From positions 67,931-131,930 of the forward strand of contig CANRBX010000001.1 of the NCBI GenBank assembly GCA_947628955.1: a stretch of 64,000 bases of DNA. Direction: 5' to 3'. The stretch is from an uncultured Lachnospiraceae bacterium (GTDB lineage: Bacteria > Bacillota > Clostridia > Lachnospirales > Lachnospiraceae). Position 1 is the first letter of the stretch. Each line of letters starts with the position of its first letter. The position numbers were made by a program, and so were the translations under genes. Positions 45,447-54,598 of the stretch are shown in pieces. The notes under the pieces were generated by a model that had not been told where the DNA came from, ran no database searches, and was given only the letters and a program-made list of their open reading frames with translations.

Positions 45447-46661
45447 ATGATTAAGAGGGAAACTTATATGAGCCGGATCCGCCCGTTCATCGGGAATGAC
45501 CTCGTCAAAGTCATGACCGGCATACGCAGAAGCGGAAAGTCTGTCATGCTGGAGCTGATAAAAGAAGAACTGACCGAATCGGGAGTCCCTGCCGGGCAGT
45601 TTATCTCCATCAATTTTGAGGATATGAGGAACACGCGCCTCCTCACCGCAGACGCGCTCCACAAAGAAATTATGAAAAGAGCAGAAAAAATTGAAGGGAA
45701 GGCATACCTGTTTTTCGACGAAATTCAGGAGGTCGCGGACTGGGAGAAGTGCATCAATTCGCTCCGTATCTCCCTCGACTGTGACATATACATCACCGGT
45801 TCAAATGCAAAGCTCCTGTCCGGAGAACTTGCGACGTACCTCGGCGGGCGGTATGTGGAATTTGTGATCTATCCGTTTTCATTCTCCGAGTTTCTGGAGC
45901 TCTATCACACGGTTGACCCGGACGCCGCAGTGCAGCAGTGCTTCCAGAAATACCTTGTCTCCGGCGGGATGCCGTATCTCGCAAATCTCCGCTACGCCGA
46001 GGAGCCGTCCCGGCAATACCTTACGGATCTTTTCAGCTCCGTGCAGCTCAAGGATATCGTCAGGCGGAACAAAGTGCGCGATGTCGATCTGCTCGAACGG
46101 ATCATCGCCTACGCAATGGCCAATATCGGAACTACTTTTTCCGCAGCCTCTCTTGTAAAATTTCTCAAAAGTGAGCGGCGCACCGTGGCGGCAGAGACTG
46201 TGCTCAACTACATCAGATACTGCTGCGACGCCTATCTTCTTTTTCAGGTCAAAAGAGAGGATCTGCAGGGCAGGCAGATCCTCGCGTCCAATGAGAAATA
46301 CTATATCGCGGATCACGGCATCCGGGAGGCTGTGTTCGGCGGAAACATGCGGGACATCAACCTGATCCTTGAAAACATCGTCCACATGGAGCTTCTGCGG
46401 CGCGGATACCGGATTACAGTCGGCAGGTTCGGAAACCGTGAAATAGATTTTGTCTGTCACCGGCACGGAGAAAAGCTCTACGTGCAGGTCGCCTATCTGC
46501 TTGCCACGGAAGATACGGTCAGGCGGGAATTCGGCGTTTACGACCTCATACGGGATAATTACCCGAAATACGTCGTCACAATGGATGAGCTCGACATGAG
46601 CAGGAACGGCATCAAACACAGAAACATCCGCGATTTTCTGACCGCCGGAGAATGGAACTGA
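45447..46661 (+). CDS. AAA family ATPase with DUF4143 domain
   Basis: A 404-residue ATPase. The N-terminal AAA_14 domain has Walker A GIRRSGKSVMLELI (near residue 27) and Walker B AYLFFDEIQEVADWEKCI (near 92), with the sensor segment YITGSNAKLLSGELATYLGG. The C-terminal DUF4143 domain (about 200-370) includes ILENIVHMELLRRGY and EIDFVCHRHGEKLYVQVAYLL, a pattern like the core of restriction-type nuclease folds. The family is widespread in gut bacteria and its role is not established. AAAGGAGG precedes the ATG. It stands alone between divergent and convergent operons. Confidence 0.9.
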   Translation: MIKRETYMSRIRPFIGNDLVKVMTGIRRSGKSVMLELIKEELTESGVPAGQFISINFEDMRNTRLLTADALHKEIMKRAEKIEGKAYLFFDEIQEVADWEKCINSLRISLDCDIYITGSNAKLLSGELATYLGGRYVEFVIYPFSFSEFLELYHTVDPDAAVQQCFQKYLVSGGMPYLANLRYAEEPSRQYLTDLFSSVQLKDIVRRNKVRDVDLLERIIAYAMANIGTTFSAASLVKFLKSERRTVAAETVLNYIRYCCDAYLLFQVKREDLQGRQILASNEKYYIADHGIREAVFGGNMRDINLILENIVHMELLRRGYRITVGRFGNREIDFVCHRHGEKLYVQVAYLLATEDTVRREFGVYDLIRDNYPKYVVTMDELDMSRNGIKHRNIRDFLTAGEWN

Positions 46662-46718
46662 TAAAAGCGATGCCATTCTTCCCGGCACTGTTTTTCCCGG
46701 CGCCGGTCTTTTGGTGTC

Positions 46719-47459
46719 CTAAACGAACCGTTTTTTCAGTTCTTCAAATTTTTCCGCGGTCAGCAGTGCGTCCTCCTTTCTGCCCTGGAAATGCACCACG
46801 TACGTCCACCTCCCGTACGGCTCGATCCGCCGGATGCGCGAGAGGTTGATGATGTACGACTTATGGCTGCGCATAAACTGCTCCGGATCCAGCTTTTTCT
46901 CCAGCTCAGAGAGGCTGGCCGACGTGACGTAGCTGTCCTTTTCCGTGCAGATGACGGTTGCGTTGTTCTCGCGCTGAATCAGCACAATGTCCGGGATGGA
47001 GATAAAGCTCATGCTCTCCTTTCCCTTCACGAGCAGACGGTCATGCCGGTATTCCGGCTTGAACACCTTCTCCTCCGGCTCAAAACCGTCTGCCTGCTGC
47101 AGGGAAACGATGCGGTCCAGCGTCCGGTTGACGCGGTCCACGGCAAACGGCTTGACCAGATAGTCAAACGCGTACAGCTCAAATGCCTCCGGCATGTACT
47201 CGGCGTGCGCCGTCGCAAAGATGATCTTCACCTTCGGATCGAGATCCGTAAGAACCCGCGCGCACTCAATCCCGTTCTGTCCCCTGATCCCGATATCCAG
47301 AAATACGACCTCCGGCTTCTCCCGGTGAAACGCAATGACCGACTCCGCCAGCTCATCGCACTCCGCGACGACCTGAAACTCTTCATGCTTTTCTATGATT
47401 TTTCTGAGAAGGAGCCGCATCCCTGCCTCGTCCTCAATCAGCATCACCCTGATCGCCAT
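46719..47459 (-). CDS. LytTR-type response regulator
   Basis: A 246-residue regulator. The receiver domain starts MAIRVMLIEDEAGM, has the phospho-acceptor in VVFLDIGIRGQNG (near residue 56) and the switch region FDYLVKPFAVDRV. The C-terminal LytTR DNA-binding domain (about 145-245) contains FMRSHKSYIINLSRI. The start at 47459 fits the family; the ORF track start adds 41 residues read from repeat DNA. Its likely kinase is the GHKL protein at 50025, four genes upstream in the same direction. Confidence 0.93.
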   Translation of the reverse strand: MAIRVMLIEDEAGMRLLLRKIIEKHEEFQVVAECDELAESVIAFHREKPEVVFLDIGIRGQNGIECARVLTDLDPKVKIIFATAHAEYMPEAFELYAFDYLVKPFAVDRVNRTLDRIVSLQQADGFEPEEKVFKPEYRHDRLLVKGKESMSFISIPDIVLIQRENNATVICTEKDSYVTSASLSELEKKLDPEQFMRSHKSYIINLSRIRRIEPYGRWTYVVHFQGRKEDALLTAEKFEELKKRFV

Positions 47460-47503
47460 ACCGCCTGTCTCCCCTTTTCCAATTTTTATCCTGCCGGCCA
47501 TTC

Positions 47504-47676
47504 TTCCTGATCTTTCGGTAGTTTTCTTATTTTTCCGACCGTTTCCTCTGTCTTTCGGCCGTTTCCTTAGTCTTTCGGACATTTTCCCGGTTTTTCAATC
47601 ACTTTCATATTCTTCTGGCCGCTGCTTGTCTTTCGGACATTTTTTACCCTTCTGAGCCTGTTCTTACCTTCTGCCC
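47504..47676 (-). repeat. Degenerate 20-bp tandem repeat spanning the stop of the lysine-rich gene
   Basis: About eight imperfect units of roughly 20 bases; on the minus strand the best are GGCCGAAAGACAGAGGAAAC, GTCCGAAAGACTAAGGAAAC and GTCCGAAAGACAAGCAGC. The first units overlap the last codons and TAA of the gene at 47664. It fills the gap to the LytTR gene. Confidence 0.65.
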
Positions 47677-48185
47677 GCTCTCATTTCGGCGCGCCTTCTC
47701 CACCGTTTCCGCGCGACTGGCTCCCCGAGGATCTCCGCCCAGACCACCGCCGCATGCAGGTCCGTCTGTGCGGCGCCTCTGTACAGATCTGCCGGCTGCC
47801 GCGGCTCTGCCGGACTGCTCTCTGCCGGACTGTTTCCTGCTCTCTCTTTTCCGGCTTTATTCGCTTCCGCGGTTTCCTGCCCCGGACTTTCTTTCTCCAG
47901 GTTATCCTTCCCCAGGCTCTCTTTCTCCGGTCCTTCTTTTTCCGGGCTTTCTTTCTCCGCCTTTCCCTTTTTCGCCTTCTTCTTCCCGGATGTTTTCAGC
48001 CCGGCCGCCTTCTGGTCTTCCTTTTCGTCCTTTTTCTTCTTTTTCGGCGCCGGAACCGGCTGGAAGGCGCTCATGGCCTGCTTCCTCGCCCAGTTCGGCA
48101 TCCGCGATCCCATTCCCGTTTTTGCTCCCATCATGTCCAGATTCTGCTGGAAGGGGAACAGGTTGTTCTGCAGAAATATTCCCAT
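47664..48185 (-). CDS. Hypothetical lysine/glutamate-rich low-complexity protein
   Basis: A 173-residue protein I cannot assign. An N-terminal segment (MGIFLQNNLFPFQQNLDMMG) is followed by a long charged region: a KKKKKDEKEDQK run, then near-repeats of EKESP/EKEGP (about residues 75-110). The conserved-looking C-terminus TDLHAAVVWAEILGEPVARK resembles the tail of many small Clostridia proteins. The start at 48185 has AAGGAG six bases upstream. It follows floA and precedes the LytTR gene, with tandem repeats on both sides. Confidence 0.65.
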   Translation of the reverse strand: MGIFLQNNLFPFQQNLDMMGAKTGMGSRMPNWARKQAMSAFQPVPAPKKKKKDEKEDQKAAGLKTSGKKKAKKGKAEKESPEKEGPEKESLGKDNLEKESPGQETAEANKAGKERAGNSPAESSPAEPRQPADLYRGAAQTDLHAAVVWAEILGEPVARKRWRRRAEMRAGRR

Positions 48186-48196
48186 AGGAGACTCCT

Positions 48197-48350
48197 TTCT
48201 CCGGCACTGCATTTCGCCGGAGCCCTGCGCCCTTCTCCGACATCACATCCCGCCGGAGCACTGCGTCCTTCTCCGACACTGCATTTCGCCGGAGCCTTAC
48301 TTGCTTTTCTGAGACATCGTATCCCGCCGGAGCCTTACCTGCTCAGGCTT
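48197..48350 (-). repeat. 36-bp tandem repeat spanning the floA stop codon; each unit can form a hairpin
   Basis: Four units with GCCGGAGC cores at 48216, 48252, 48288 and 48326 (periods 36, 36, 38). On the minus strand units read GGCTCCGGCGAAATGCAGTG and end GTCGGAGAAGG or GCCGGAGAAAGG, so CTCCGGC can pair with GCCGGAG in the last unit and CTCCG with CGGAG in others. The first unit includes the last floA codons and TAA; the last provides the AAAGGAG site of the next gene. Confidence 0.8.
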
Positions 48351-49312
48351 TTGTTCTCCGCGTTCTGTCCGCCGATCGTCTCCCGCATGTCTGTATCCGC
48401 CCGGATGTTCTGCATCTCATAGTAATCCATCACGCCGAGCCTGCCCTCACGCAGCGCATATGCCATGGCCTTCGGCACCTCCGCCTCCGCCTCGACGACA
48501 TAGGCCCGCATCTCCTGCTCCTTCGCGACCGCCATCGCACGCCGCTCTTCGGCCTTCGCCTGAGCGATATTCTTGTCCGCCTCGGCCTGCAGGCTCTGCA
48601 GCTGTGCACCGATGTTGCGCCCCACGTCGATGTCGGCAATGTCGATCGACAGGATCTCAAATGCCGTCCCGGAATCCAGGCCCTTGCCGAGCACACGCTT
48701 GGAAATGTCATCCGGGTTCTCGAGAACCTCCTTGTGGGACATCGCCGAGCCGACCGTGGTGACAATGCCCTCTCCGATCCTCGCCAGCACAGTGGCCTCC
48801 CCTGCGCCGCCGACCAGGCGCTCCAGATCCGCGCGCACCGTCACCCTCGCCTTTACGAGAAGCTCAATGCCGTCCTTCGCCACCGCGGATACCATCGGAG
48901 TCTCGATGACCTTCGGGTTGACGCTCATCTTTACCGCCTCCAGGACGTTGCGCCCCGCCAGGTCGATCGCCGCGGCCTTCTCAAACTTCAGGTCGATTCC
49001 CGCGCGTGCGGACGCGATCAGCGCATTGACCACATTGTCCACATTGCCGCCTGCCAGGTAGTGCGCCTCCAGCTGGTTCACGCTGAGATCCAGCCCGGCT
49101 TTCCTCGCCTTGATCAGCGGCATCACGATCTTGGCTGGCCGGACACGCCGCAGCTTCATTCCGATCATATTGAAGATGCTGATCCTCACGTTCGCGGCCA
49201 GCGACGACACCCACAGCCCCACCGGGACGAACACAAAAAACAGAACGATCAGCAGCCCTGCGATTCCCAGCAGCACGATCCACACCAGATTGTTTAATAT
49301 CAGCTCACTCAT
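48335..49312 (-). CDS. floA: Flotillin-like protein FloA
   Basis: A 325-residue flotillin-like scaffold of functional membrane microdomains. A membrane hairpin (residues about 8-35, [22 protein letters not shown]) is followed by the PHB/SPFH-like region ([39 protein letters not shown]) and the Ala/Glu-rich flotillin coiled coil ([20 protein letters not shown]). It overlaps the nfeD gene by eight bases, the standard nfeD-floA operon. TAGGAGGAAAGAGAC precedes the ATG. Confidence 0.96.
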   Translation of the reverse strand: MSELILNNLVWIVLLGIAGLLIVLFFVFVPVGLWVSSLAANVRISIFNMIGMKLRRVRPAKIVMPLIKARKAGLDLSVNQLEAHYLAGGNVDNVVNALIASARAGIDLKFEKAAAIDLAGRNVLEAVKMSVNPKVIETPMVSAVAKDGIELLVKARVTVRADLERLVGGAGEATVLARIGEGIVTTVGSAMSHKEVLENPDDISKRVLGKGLDSGTAFEILSIDIADIDVGRNIGAQLQSLQAEADKNIAQAKAEERRAMAVAKEQEMRAYVVEAEAEVPKAMAYALREGRLGVMDYYEMQNIRADTDMRETIGGQNAENKSLSR

Positions 49313-49808
49313 GTCTCTTTCCTCCTAACTTTCTCACGATCAGTCTGGAACCCTCCACCTTGATGATCTCGATCTGCGCGTCCCGCGAGATGTACTCCCC
49401 CTCACTGACTACGTCAAAATTGACATCGTCGAAGATTCCGACGCCGGAAGGCCGCAGATCCGTCCCGGCCGTCCCGCGCTTCCCAAGCAGATACTTGAGG
49501 TCGTTCGAGCTTATGTACCCCTTGGCGCTCTCCAGCTCGTCCTCAAGAATGATCGGCGATTTCAGCTTCCCCCGCGACAGCAGGGAAAGGATCACCGCCA
49601 GCAGGATCCCCAGAAGCGCCAGCACCGCAAGCGTAATGATCACCGCCTCCATCACGGAATCTGCCAGCAGGAACACTCCCGCCACCAGGCAGATGATCCC
49701 GCTCACGCCCGGCACGGAAAATCCGGGGAGCACCATCTCGATCCCGACCAGCACAAAACCGGCGATCAGAAGCAGAATGCCTGCCACGCTTAAAATCTCC
49801 ACCGCCAT
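49305..49808 (-). CDS. NfeD family membrane protein
   Basis: About 167 residues: three or four hydrophobic helices (residues 5-80) and a C-terminal OB-fold domain ([20 protein letters not shown]). This is the short NfeD form without the protease domain, partner of flotillin in membrane microdomains. The ATG at 49808 sits only two bases from AGGAGG; a GTG two codons later (49802) has ideal spacing and may be the true start. It is coupled to floA by overlap. Confidence 0.9.
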   Translation of the reverse strand: MAVEILSVAGILLLIAGFVLVGIEMVLPGFSVPGVSGIICLVAGVFLLADSVMEAVIITLAVLALLGILLAVILSLLSRGKLKSPIILEDELESAKGYISSNDLKYLLGKRGTAGTDLRPSGVGIFDDVNFDVVSEGEYISRDAQIEIIKVEGSRLIVRKLGGKRHE

Positions 49809-50024
49809 CTCCTCCTTTCTCCATGGCTGAACTGCCGTCACATTCCCGGTACCTCTTCGCCGGATCAGCGGAGGGCGTGTCCGGAAAATGCTTCTGACCG
49901 GCAGCCGCCCTCCGTTCTGGCTACAGTGTACTCCGTTTTCAAAAAAGAAAAAGACATAACCTGCAAACGATACAATCTTCCTTTTCACCTGTCATTTTCC
50001 GGGTGCGAAATGACAGCCGCCCCG

Positions 50025-50855
50025 TCATCTGTCCGCCCGCTTCGGCAGTGAGAACAGGAACGAGGTTGCCTCCGGGCCGCTCTCCACACAGATACTTCCC
50101 CCGGCCTCCTTCAGCGCGGAGGCGACGATCGCCAGGCCCATCCCGTGCCCCTCGCCCGTCTTCGTCGTGAAGCCCGGCCCGAAGATCAGCTTTCTCTGTG
50201 CCTGCGGGATCTCCGGCCCGTTGTTCTGCACGCGGAACAGATACTCGTCCCGGTTCTCGCCGATCTGCAGGCGGATCTGCTTTTCACCCTCTCTCTGCCC
50301 GACCGCCGTGACCGCATTGTCGATCAGGTTTGCCAGAATCTTGCACAGCTCCCACGGCTCTACCGAGAGCTCCCCGAGCTGTGTCCCCACCTCAAGATAG
50401 AAATCGATTCCCTGGCGCTCCGCGGCCTCCAGCTTGGCCTGCAGAAGCGCGTTCACCGCGGGCTGCGAGGTCTTCAGCGCGCGGCTGACCTTCATGATGT
50501 CCCGGAAGACCGGCTCCAGATAATCTCTGGCGCTCTCAAATTCTCCCAGTTCCAGCAGGCCGTGTACGACCTGCATCTGGTTCAGATAGTCGTGGCGCTG
50601 CTCGCGCAGCCTCAGGTTCAGCTGCTCCAGGTTTTCCAGGCTCTCCGCATAGTATTTCCTCTGGTAGCGGATCAGCGAGTACACCTCCGCCAGCGACAGC
50701 AGGCTGCTCACCAGTATGACGCAGACCGACAGGGTCAGCATTTCCTTCGAATAGGAAAGCCACCCGGCCCGCAGGGCGAGCAGGATCCCCAGCCCCAGCA
50801 CGAATTGCAGCGTGTTGACCAGAAACAGCATCCTGGCCAGTTTTTTTATCGACAT
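50025..50855 (-). CDS. GHKL sensor histidine kinase (Spo0B-type dimerisation domain)
   Basis: A 276-residue kinase with two N-terminal helices (residues about 8-28 and 36-58), a short coiled linker, a Spo0B-like phosphotransfer segment LREQRHDYLNQMQVVHGLL (His near residue 90) and a GHKL ATPase domain (ILANLIDNAVTAV, FGPGFTTKTGEGHGMGLAIV). It resembles AgrC/LytS-class kinases that pair with LytTR regulators, and such a regulator is encoded at 46719 in the same direction. ATCGGAGGAATA precedes the ATG. The signal is unknown. Confidence 0.9.
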   Translation of the reverse strand: MSIKKLARMLFLVNTLQFVLGLGILLALRAGWLSYSKEMLTLSVCVILVSSLLSLAEVYSLIRYQRKYYAESLENLEQLNLRLREQRHDYLNQMQVVHGLLELGEFESARDYLEPVFRDIMKVSRALKTSQPAVNALLQAKLEAAERQGIDFYLEVGTQLGELSVEPWELCKILANLIDNAVTAVGQREGEKQIRLQIGENRDEYLFRVQNNGPEIPQAQRKLIFGPGFTTKTGEGHGMGLAIVASALKEAGGSICVESGPEATSFLFSLPKRADR

Positions 50856-50940
50856 AACGCAATATTCCTCCGATTTTTTAAATTATAATTCATTTTCTGC
50901 GAAATCGTCAATACAGGACGCCGCGCCGCGAAGTGCGTGA

Positions 50941-50968
50941 TTGCAAATTTCCGGGAAAGCGGTATAAT
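50941..50968 (+). promoter_or_regulatory. Promoter of proC
   Basis: TTGCAA, 16 bases, TATAAT, 26 bases before the proC ATG. Confidence 0.55.
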
Positions 50969-50993
50969 CAGAGCAGAAAGGATGTGACCTGTT

Positions 50994-51806
50994 ATGAAAG
51001 TGGGATTTATCGGATGCGGAAATATGGCTTCCGCGATCATCGGAGGGATTCTGAGAGACGGGCTTGTCCCCGCAAATGAGATCATCGCCTCCGCGCTGCA
51101 CGAAGAAACGCTCGCACGCGCCTCTGCAGCCTTCGGCATACAGACTACCCTATACAACCGGAATGCGGCAATGGCGGATATCATTTTCCTCGCGGTCAAG
51201 CCCCAGTTCTATGATGAGGTCATTCATGAGATCCGGGACTGCGTCACAGAGCACCAGCTCGTCGTCTCCATCGCCCCCGGCAAGTCGATCGCGGCAGTTA
51301 CGGAATCGTTCGGCAGGGAGATCAAACTGATCCGCGCAATGCCGAACACTCCGGCGATGATCGGCGCAGGCGTCACCGCCGTGTGCTCCTCCTCCAACGT
51401 GACCGAAAAGGAGCAGGGCGCGGTGCTGCGGCTTCTGCAGGCGTGCGGCACCACGGAGGTCATGCCGGAACGCCTTCTCGACGCAGTCGTCGCGGTGAGC
51501 GGGAGTTCCCCTGCCTACGTTTTCATGATGATCGAGGCCATGGCCGACGGCGCGGTCCGCGACGGGATCCCGCGCACTCAGGCGTACCGGCTGGCCGCAC
51601 AGGCTGTCCTCGGCAGCGCAAAAATGGTGCTCGAGACCGGAAAGCATCCCGGCGAGCTCAAGGACATGGTATGCTCCCCGGCCGGAACGACGATCGAGGC
51701 CGTCGCCGCGCTTGAGGCCTCCGGCTTCCGCAGCGCGATCCTTGACGGCATGAAGGCCTGCAGCGACAGGACCGCCGCGATGTCCCGGCCGCAGCCGCAG
51801 AGATGA
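50994..51806 (+). CDS. proC: Pyrroline-5-carboxylate reductase
   Basis: A 270-residue NAD(P)H-dependent reductase that converts pyrroline-5-carboxylate to proline. The Rossmann motif KVGFIGCGNMASAIIGG is N-terminal, LAVKPQ follows near residue 65, the segment IRAMPNTPAMIGAGVTA near 107, and the C-terminal signature SSPAYVFMMIEAMADGAV with VCSPAGTTIEAV. The length is normal. Its 3' end begins a 34-42 base tandem repeat. It is monocistronic with its own promoter. Confidence 0.96.
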   Translation: MKVGFIGCGNMASAIIGGILRDGLVPANEIIASALHEETLARASAAFGIQTTLYNRNAAMADIIFLAVKPQFYDEVIHEIRDCVTEHQLVVSIAPGKSIAAVTESFGREIKLIRAMPNTPAMIGAGVTAVCSSSNVTEKEQGAVLRLLQACGTTEVMPERLLDAVVAVSGSSPAYVFMMIEAMADGAVRDGIPRTQAYRLAAQAVLGSAKMVLETGKHPGELKDMVCSPAGTTIEAVAALEASGFRSAILDGMKACSDRTAAMSRPQPQR

Positions 51807-51907
51807 ATGAACCGGATTCCCGCCCCAGCCACACAGATGAGCAGACCGGATTCCCGCCCCCGGCCGCGCAGTGCACAGATGAGCCGGATGGTTTTCCGGG
51901 CGCAGTG
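51798..51907 (+). repeat. 34-42 bp tandem repeat spanning the proC stop codon
   Basis: Three imperfect units: 51798-51831, 51832-51873 and 51874-51907. They share CAGATGA or CAGAGATGA starts and, in the first two, ACCGGATTCCCGCCCC. The first unit contains the proC TGA. Confidence 0.75.
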
Positions 51908-51967
51908 CGGCAGGCAGGGATCCGTTCTGCAGCGCCCTGTGCCCTTCGCGGCGATTAAGGGAACCGC

Positions 51968-52780
51968 TCATCTCTGCAGATCGCCGAGCGTCCCGAACGT
52001 ATAGCCCATCTCCTCCCATCTCGTCAGCAGTTCATCCAGGATTGCGGCGTTTGTGGATGAGGTATTATGCAGCAGCACGATCGCGCCCGGGTGGATGCGC
52101 CCAAGCAGCTTTTCAAACGCCTCCTCCCGGGTCGGCTGTCTGTCCTCGTACCAGTCCACATACGCAAGGCTCCAGAAGAAAGTCTGATATCCGAGCTGCT
52201 GCGCCATCTTCAGATTGCTCTCGCTGTATCTGCCCTGCGGGGGACGGTAGAAATGCGACAGCTCCTGACCCGTCGCTTCGGCAAAAACCGCCTCCAGATC
52301 CCGGATTTCCTTTGCAAATGACTCCATATCCGACAGCTTCGTCATGTCCGGATGGTGCATTGTGTGGTTCCCGACCGTGTGCCCTTCGGCAAGCATCTGC
52401 CTCACCAGCTCCGGATTATCCTTAACGAAATTCCCCACAACAAAAAATGTCGCGTGGACGCCGTGCTTTTTCAGCGCTGCCAGGATCGCCGGCGTGTTCC
52501 CATTCTCATAGCCGCAGTCGAACGTCAGCCGGATGATCTTTTCCTGCGTGTCCTGCGCATACCACGCGTCGTACTGCGCAAGCTCTTCACAGGTAGCGTT
52601 GCCCACGGGCTTCTCCCCCTCCTGCTGAAAGCTCAGTCCCCAGTTTCCCTCCGCGGACGCGGGGGAGCTCTTCCCCTCGCCGTTCAGCCGCGCCGCCAGC
52701 CGGCCCGCAAAAAAAGCAGCGGTAAACAGAACGATTACCGCCGCTTTCCTCAATGAAATTCTCTCTCTGATCCTCTGCAT
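51968..52780 (-). CDS. Polysaccharide deacetylase, PdaA-like (CE4)
   Basis: A 270-residue secreted or membrane-anchored carbohydrate esterase. An N-terminal helix (AAVIVLFTAAFFAGRLAA) is followed by the NodB domain: motif 1 LTFDCGYENGNT, metal motif HTMHHPDM, motif 3 YRPPQGRYS, and late WSLAYVDWY and VLLHNTS. Motif 1 with GYENG is characteristic of PdaA, which makes muramic delta-lactam in spore cortex peptidoglycan. Position 4 of motif 1 is Cys, where Asn or Asp is usual. A role in cortex formation is likely but inferred. Confidence 0.88.
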   Translation of the reverse strand: MQRIRERISLRKAAVIVLFTAAFFAGRLAARLNGEGKSSPASAEGNWGLSFQQEGEKPVGNATCEELAQYDAWYAQDTQEKIIRLTFDCGYENGNTPAILAALKKHGVHATFFVVGNFVKDNPELVRQMLAEGHTVGNHTMHHPDMTKLSDMESFAKEIRDLEAVFAEATGQELSHFYRPPQGRYSESNLKMAQQLGYQTFFWSLAYVDWYEDRQPTREEAFEKLLGRIHPGAIVLLHNTSSTNAAILDELLTRWEEMGYTFGTLGDLQR

Positions 52781-52882
52781 GCTCTGCCGCTCCGAATGCT
52801 TCTCTCACAGCAGTCTATGTCCGCAGTGCAGGAATTATACATGCCTTTTACAGACGCCAGGATATCTTTTTTATGGACGCTT

Positions 52883-54598
52883 TTACTGCGTCGTCTGCCC
52901 GATGTTGTCCTGGATCACCTGCCAGACGCTGTCCTTCTCGTTGCCGAGCACCCACGCCGCGATGCCCCCAAGGTCATACTGGCTGACCAGCGCCGCACGC
53001 TGCGCGATTGAACTGTCGTCCTCAAGCCAGATCTGGCAGAACCGGCCCTCCGCATCCGTCCACTCGGCATACTGCTGGCCGGTGCTCTCATCGTAGACGG
53101 GGGTCACGCCATTCTCCGCGAGAAGCTGTTCTGCATATTTCATGGAGACAGCCTCGCTGGTCACCTGCTGCGTGCCGTCCTCGAGCGTCTGCGTGTACCA
53201 GAGCCTTGAGTAGAACGGGATCCCGCTGATCAGCTTCTCCTTCGGCATCTCGGTCAGCATATTTTCAATGCCGGTGATCTCAAAGTCCATTGAGGCCACG
53301 CTGCCGACAATGTCAGAGCCCGCATAGTGCTCGTCGTAGCCCATGACCATCACATAATCGCAGACTGCCCCCAGCTCGTCCCGGTGATAATGCCTCGAAA
53401 AGTCCATCGGAACCGGCACATCCACGGACAGCACGATCTGGTTCTTCCTGCACAGGATCGAGAGCTCTCGCATAAACTGCGCATAATCGTAGCCCGCCTC
53501 CTGGGCGATCCCCTCGAAGTCGATATTGATCCCGTCGAATCCAAGCTCCAGGGCCTGTCCGACCAGATAATTCTGCACGGTCTGGCGTGCCTGGCGCGAC
53601 GCCAGAAGCGCCGTTGTGCTGACATTTTCGCTGAAATTGCTGATCAGCGCCCACACCTGGAGCCCCGCCGCATGCGCGCGCTCCACGTAGGAGGCGTCCG
53701 CGAAGGACTCGATATTTCCCGCATTGTCGCTCAGGAAATACCAGGTCGGCGAGATCACGTTCACCCCGCTCATTGCCGCAATATCCTCTTCAAGCTCCGC
53801 GTTCATCCCCGGATAATCGATCTGATGCCACACAAGGTTCACGCGCCCCTCCTGATGGATGGACGGATACTCGCTGTGATAGTAGGTTTCTGTGACCACC
53901 GTGCTGACGGAACCCTTCAGGCATCTGTTCTTCACGTAGCCGATGTAGCCGTCCGGCGTGACAATCTGCGACCACTTTTTCATCTGGTCCAGAACCGTGA
54001 CCTGCGTCCCCGACTCCACTGTCGTCAGGATCGGGCTTTTGATCCCGCCCTGGTAGCGCACGGCGCTGTCCCGCCTCATCTGAACCGCCCGGATCTCCGT
54101 GGTCCCAAACGTCACCATCACGCGCGGCGGGCCGTCGAACACTTCACACCTGAGATCCGAATACTGCTGCAGAAAGTTTGCAGAAAGAAACATCCCGGCA
54201 GACGTCGTCTTCAGGATCTCATATCCCGCGTCAAAGCTCTCCCCGTCCACGGTATAGGCAGCGCTGTCCGGCGCAAACTCAAAGATCTGCTCTGCGGTCG
54301 TAAACAGCAGCAGCCCGACCGAGGCATCCCAGTGGAAACGCGGGTTCAGCTCACGCTGCACCAGAGTATAATCCAGATAAACGCTTCCGTCCAGGATCAG
54401 CGCCCGCTCCTGCGCCATATGGTCCTGCACGATCACCGCCGCCTCGTTTTCGCCAAGCGTACCGAAATAATCCTCCGCGCTCATGTGCTTCCCGCTCGGG
54501 ACGTATTTCACAAGGCATACGATAAGGATCGAGAGTATTCCGAGCCCTGCGATCACCGCCGCAAGCAGCCGGAACAGAGTATTTTCCGTCTTCTTCAC
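52883..54598 (-). CDS. Glycoside hydrolase family 18 protein with SH3-like domain
   Basis: A 571-residue cell-wall-associated protein. An N-terminal helix (LLAAVIAGLGILSILIVCLV) is followed by a copper-amine-oxidase-N-like region (about 55-175), an SH3-like domain (TVLDQMKKWSQIVTPDGYIG, about 190-240) and a GH18 TIM barrel (about 260-560) with catalytic motif GFDGINIDFEGIA. The YaaH-like architecture suggests a spore or peptidoglycan N-acetylglucosaminidase. It lies next to the PdaA-like gene in the same direction, which fits cortex or wall remodelling. Confidence 0.9.
   Translation of the reverse strand: MKKTENTLFRLLAAVIAGLGILSILIVCLVKYVPSGKHMSAEDYFGTLGENEAAVIVQDHMAQERALILDGSVYLDYTLVQRELNPRFHWDASVGLLLFTTAEQIFEFAPDSAAYTVDGESFDAGYEILKTTSAGMFLSANFLQQYSDLRCEVFDGPPRVMVTFGTTEIRAVQMRRDSAVRYQGGIKSPILTTVESGTQVTVLDQMKKWSQIVTPDGYIGYVKNRCLKGSVSTVVTETYYHSEYPSIHQEGRVNLVWHQIDYPGMNAELEEDIAAMSGVNVISPTWYFLSDNAGNIESFADASYVERAHAAGLQVWALISNFSENVSTTALLASRQARQTVQNYLVGQALELGFDGINIDFEGIAQEAGYDYAQFMRELSILCRKNQIVLSVDVPVPMDFSRHYHRDELGAVCDYVMVMGYDEHYAGSDIVGSVASMDFEITGIENMLTEMPKEKLISGIPFYSRLWYTQTLEDGTQQVTSEAVSMKYAEQLLAENGVTPVYDESTGQQYAEWTDAEGRFCQIWLEDDSSIAQRAALVSQYDLGGIAAWVLGNEKDSVWQVIQDNIGQTTQ

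Noticed and set aside
49989-50016. Hairpin CTGTCATTT/AAATGACAG after the GHKL kinase gene as a terminator
   Set aside because: No T-run follows on either strand, so it is not called.
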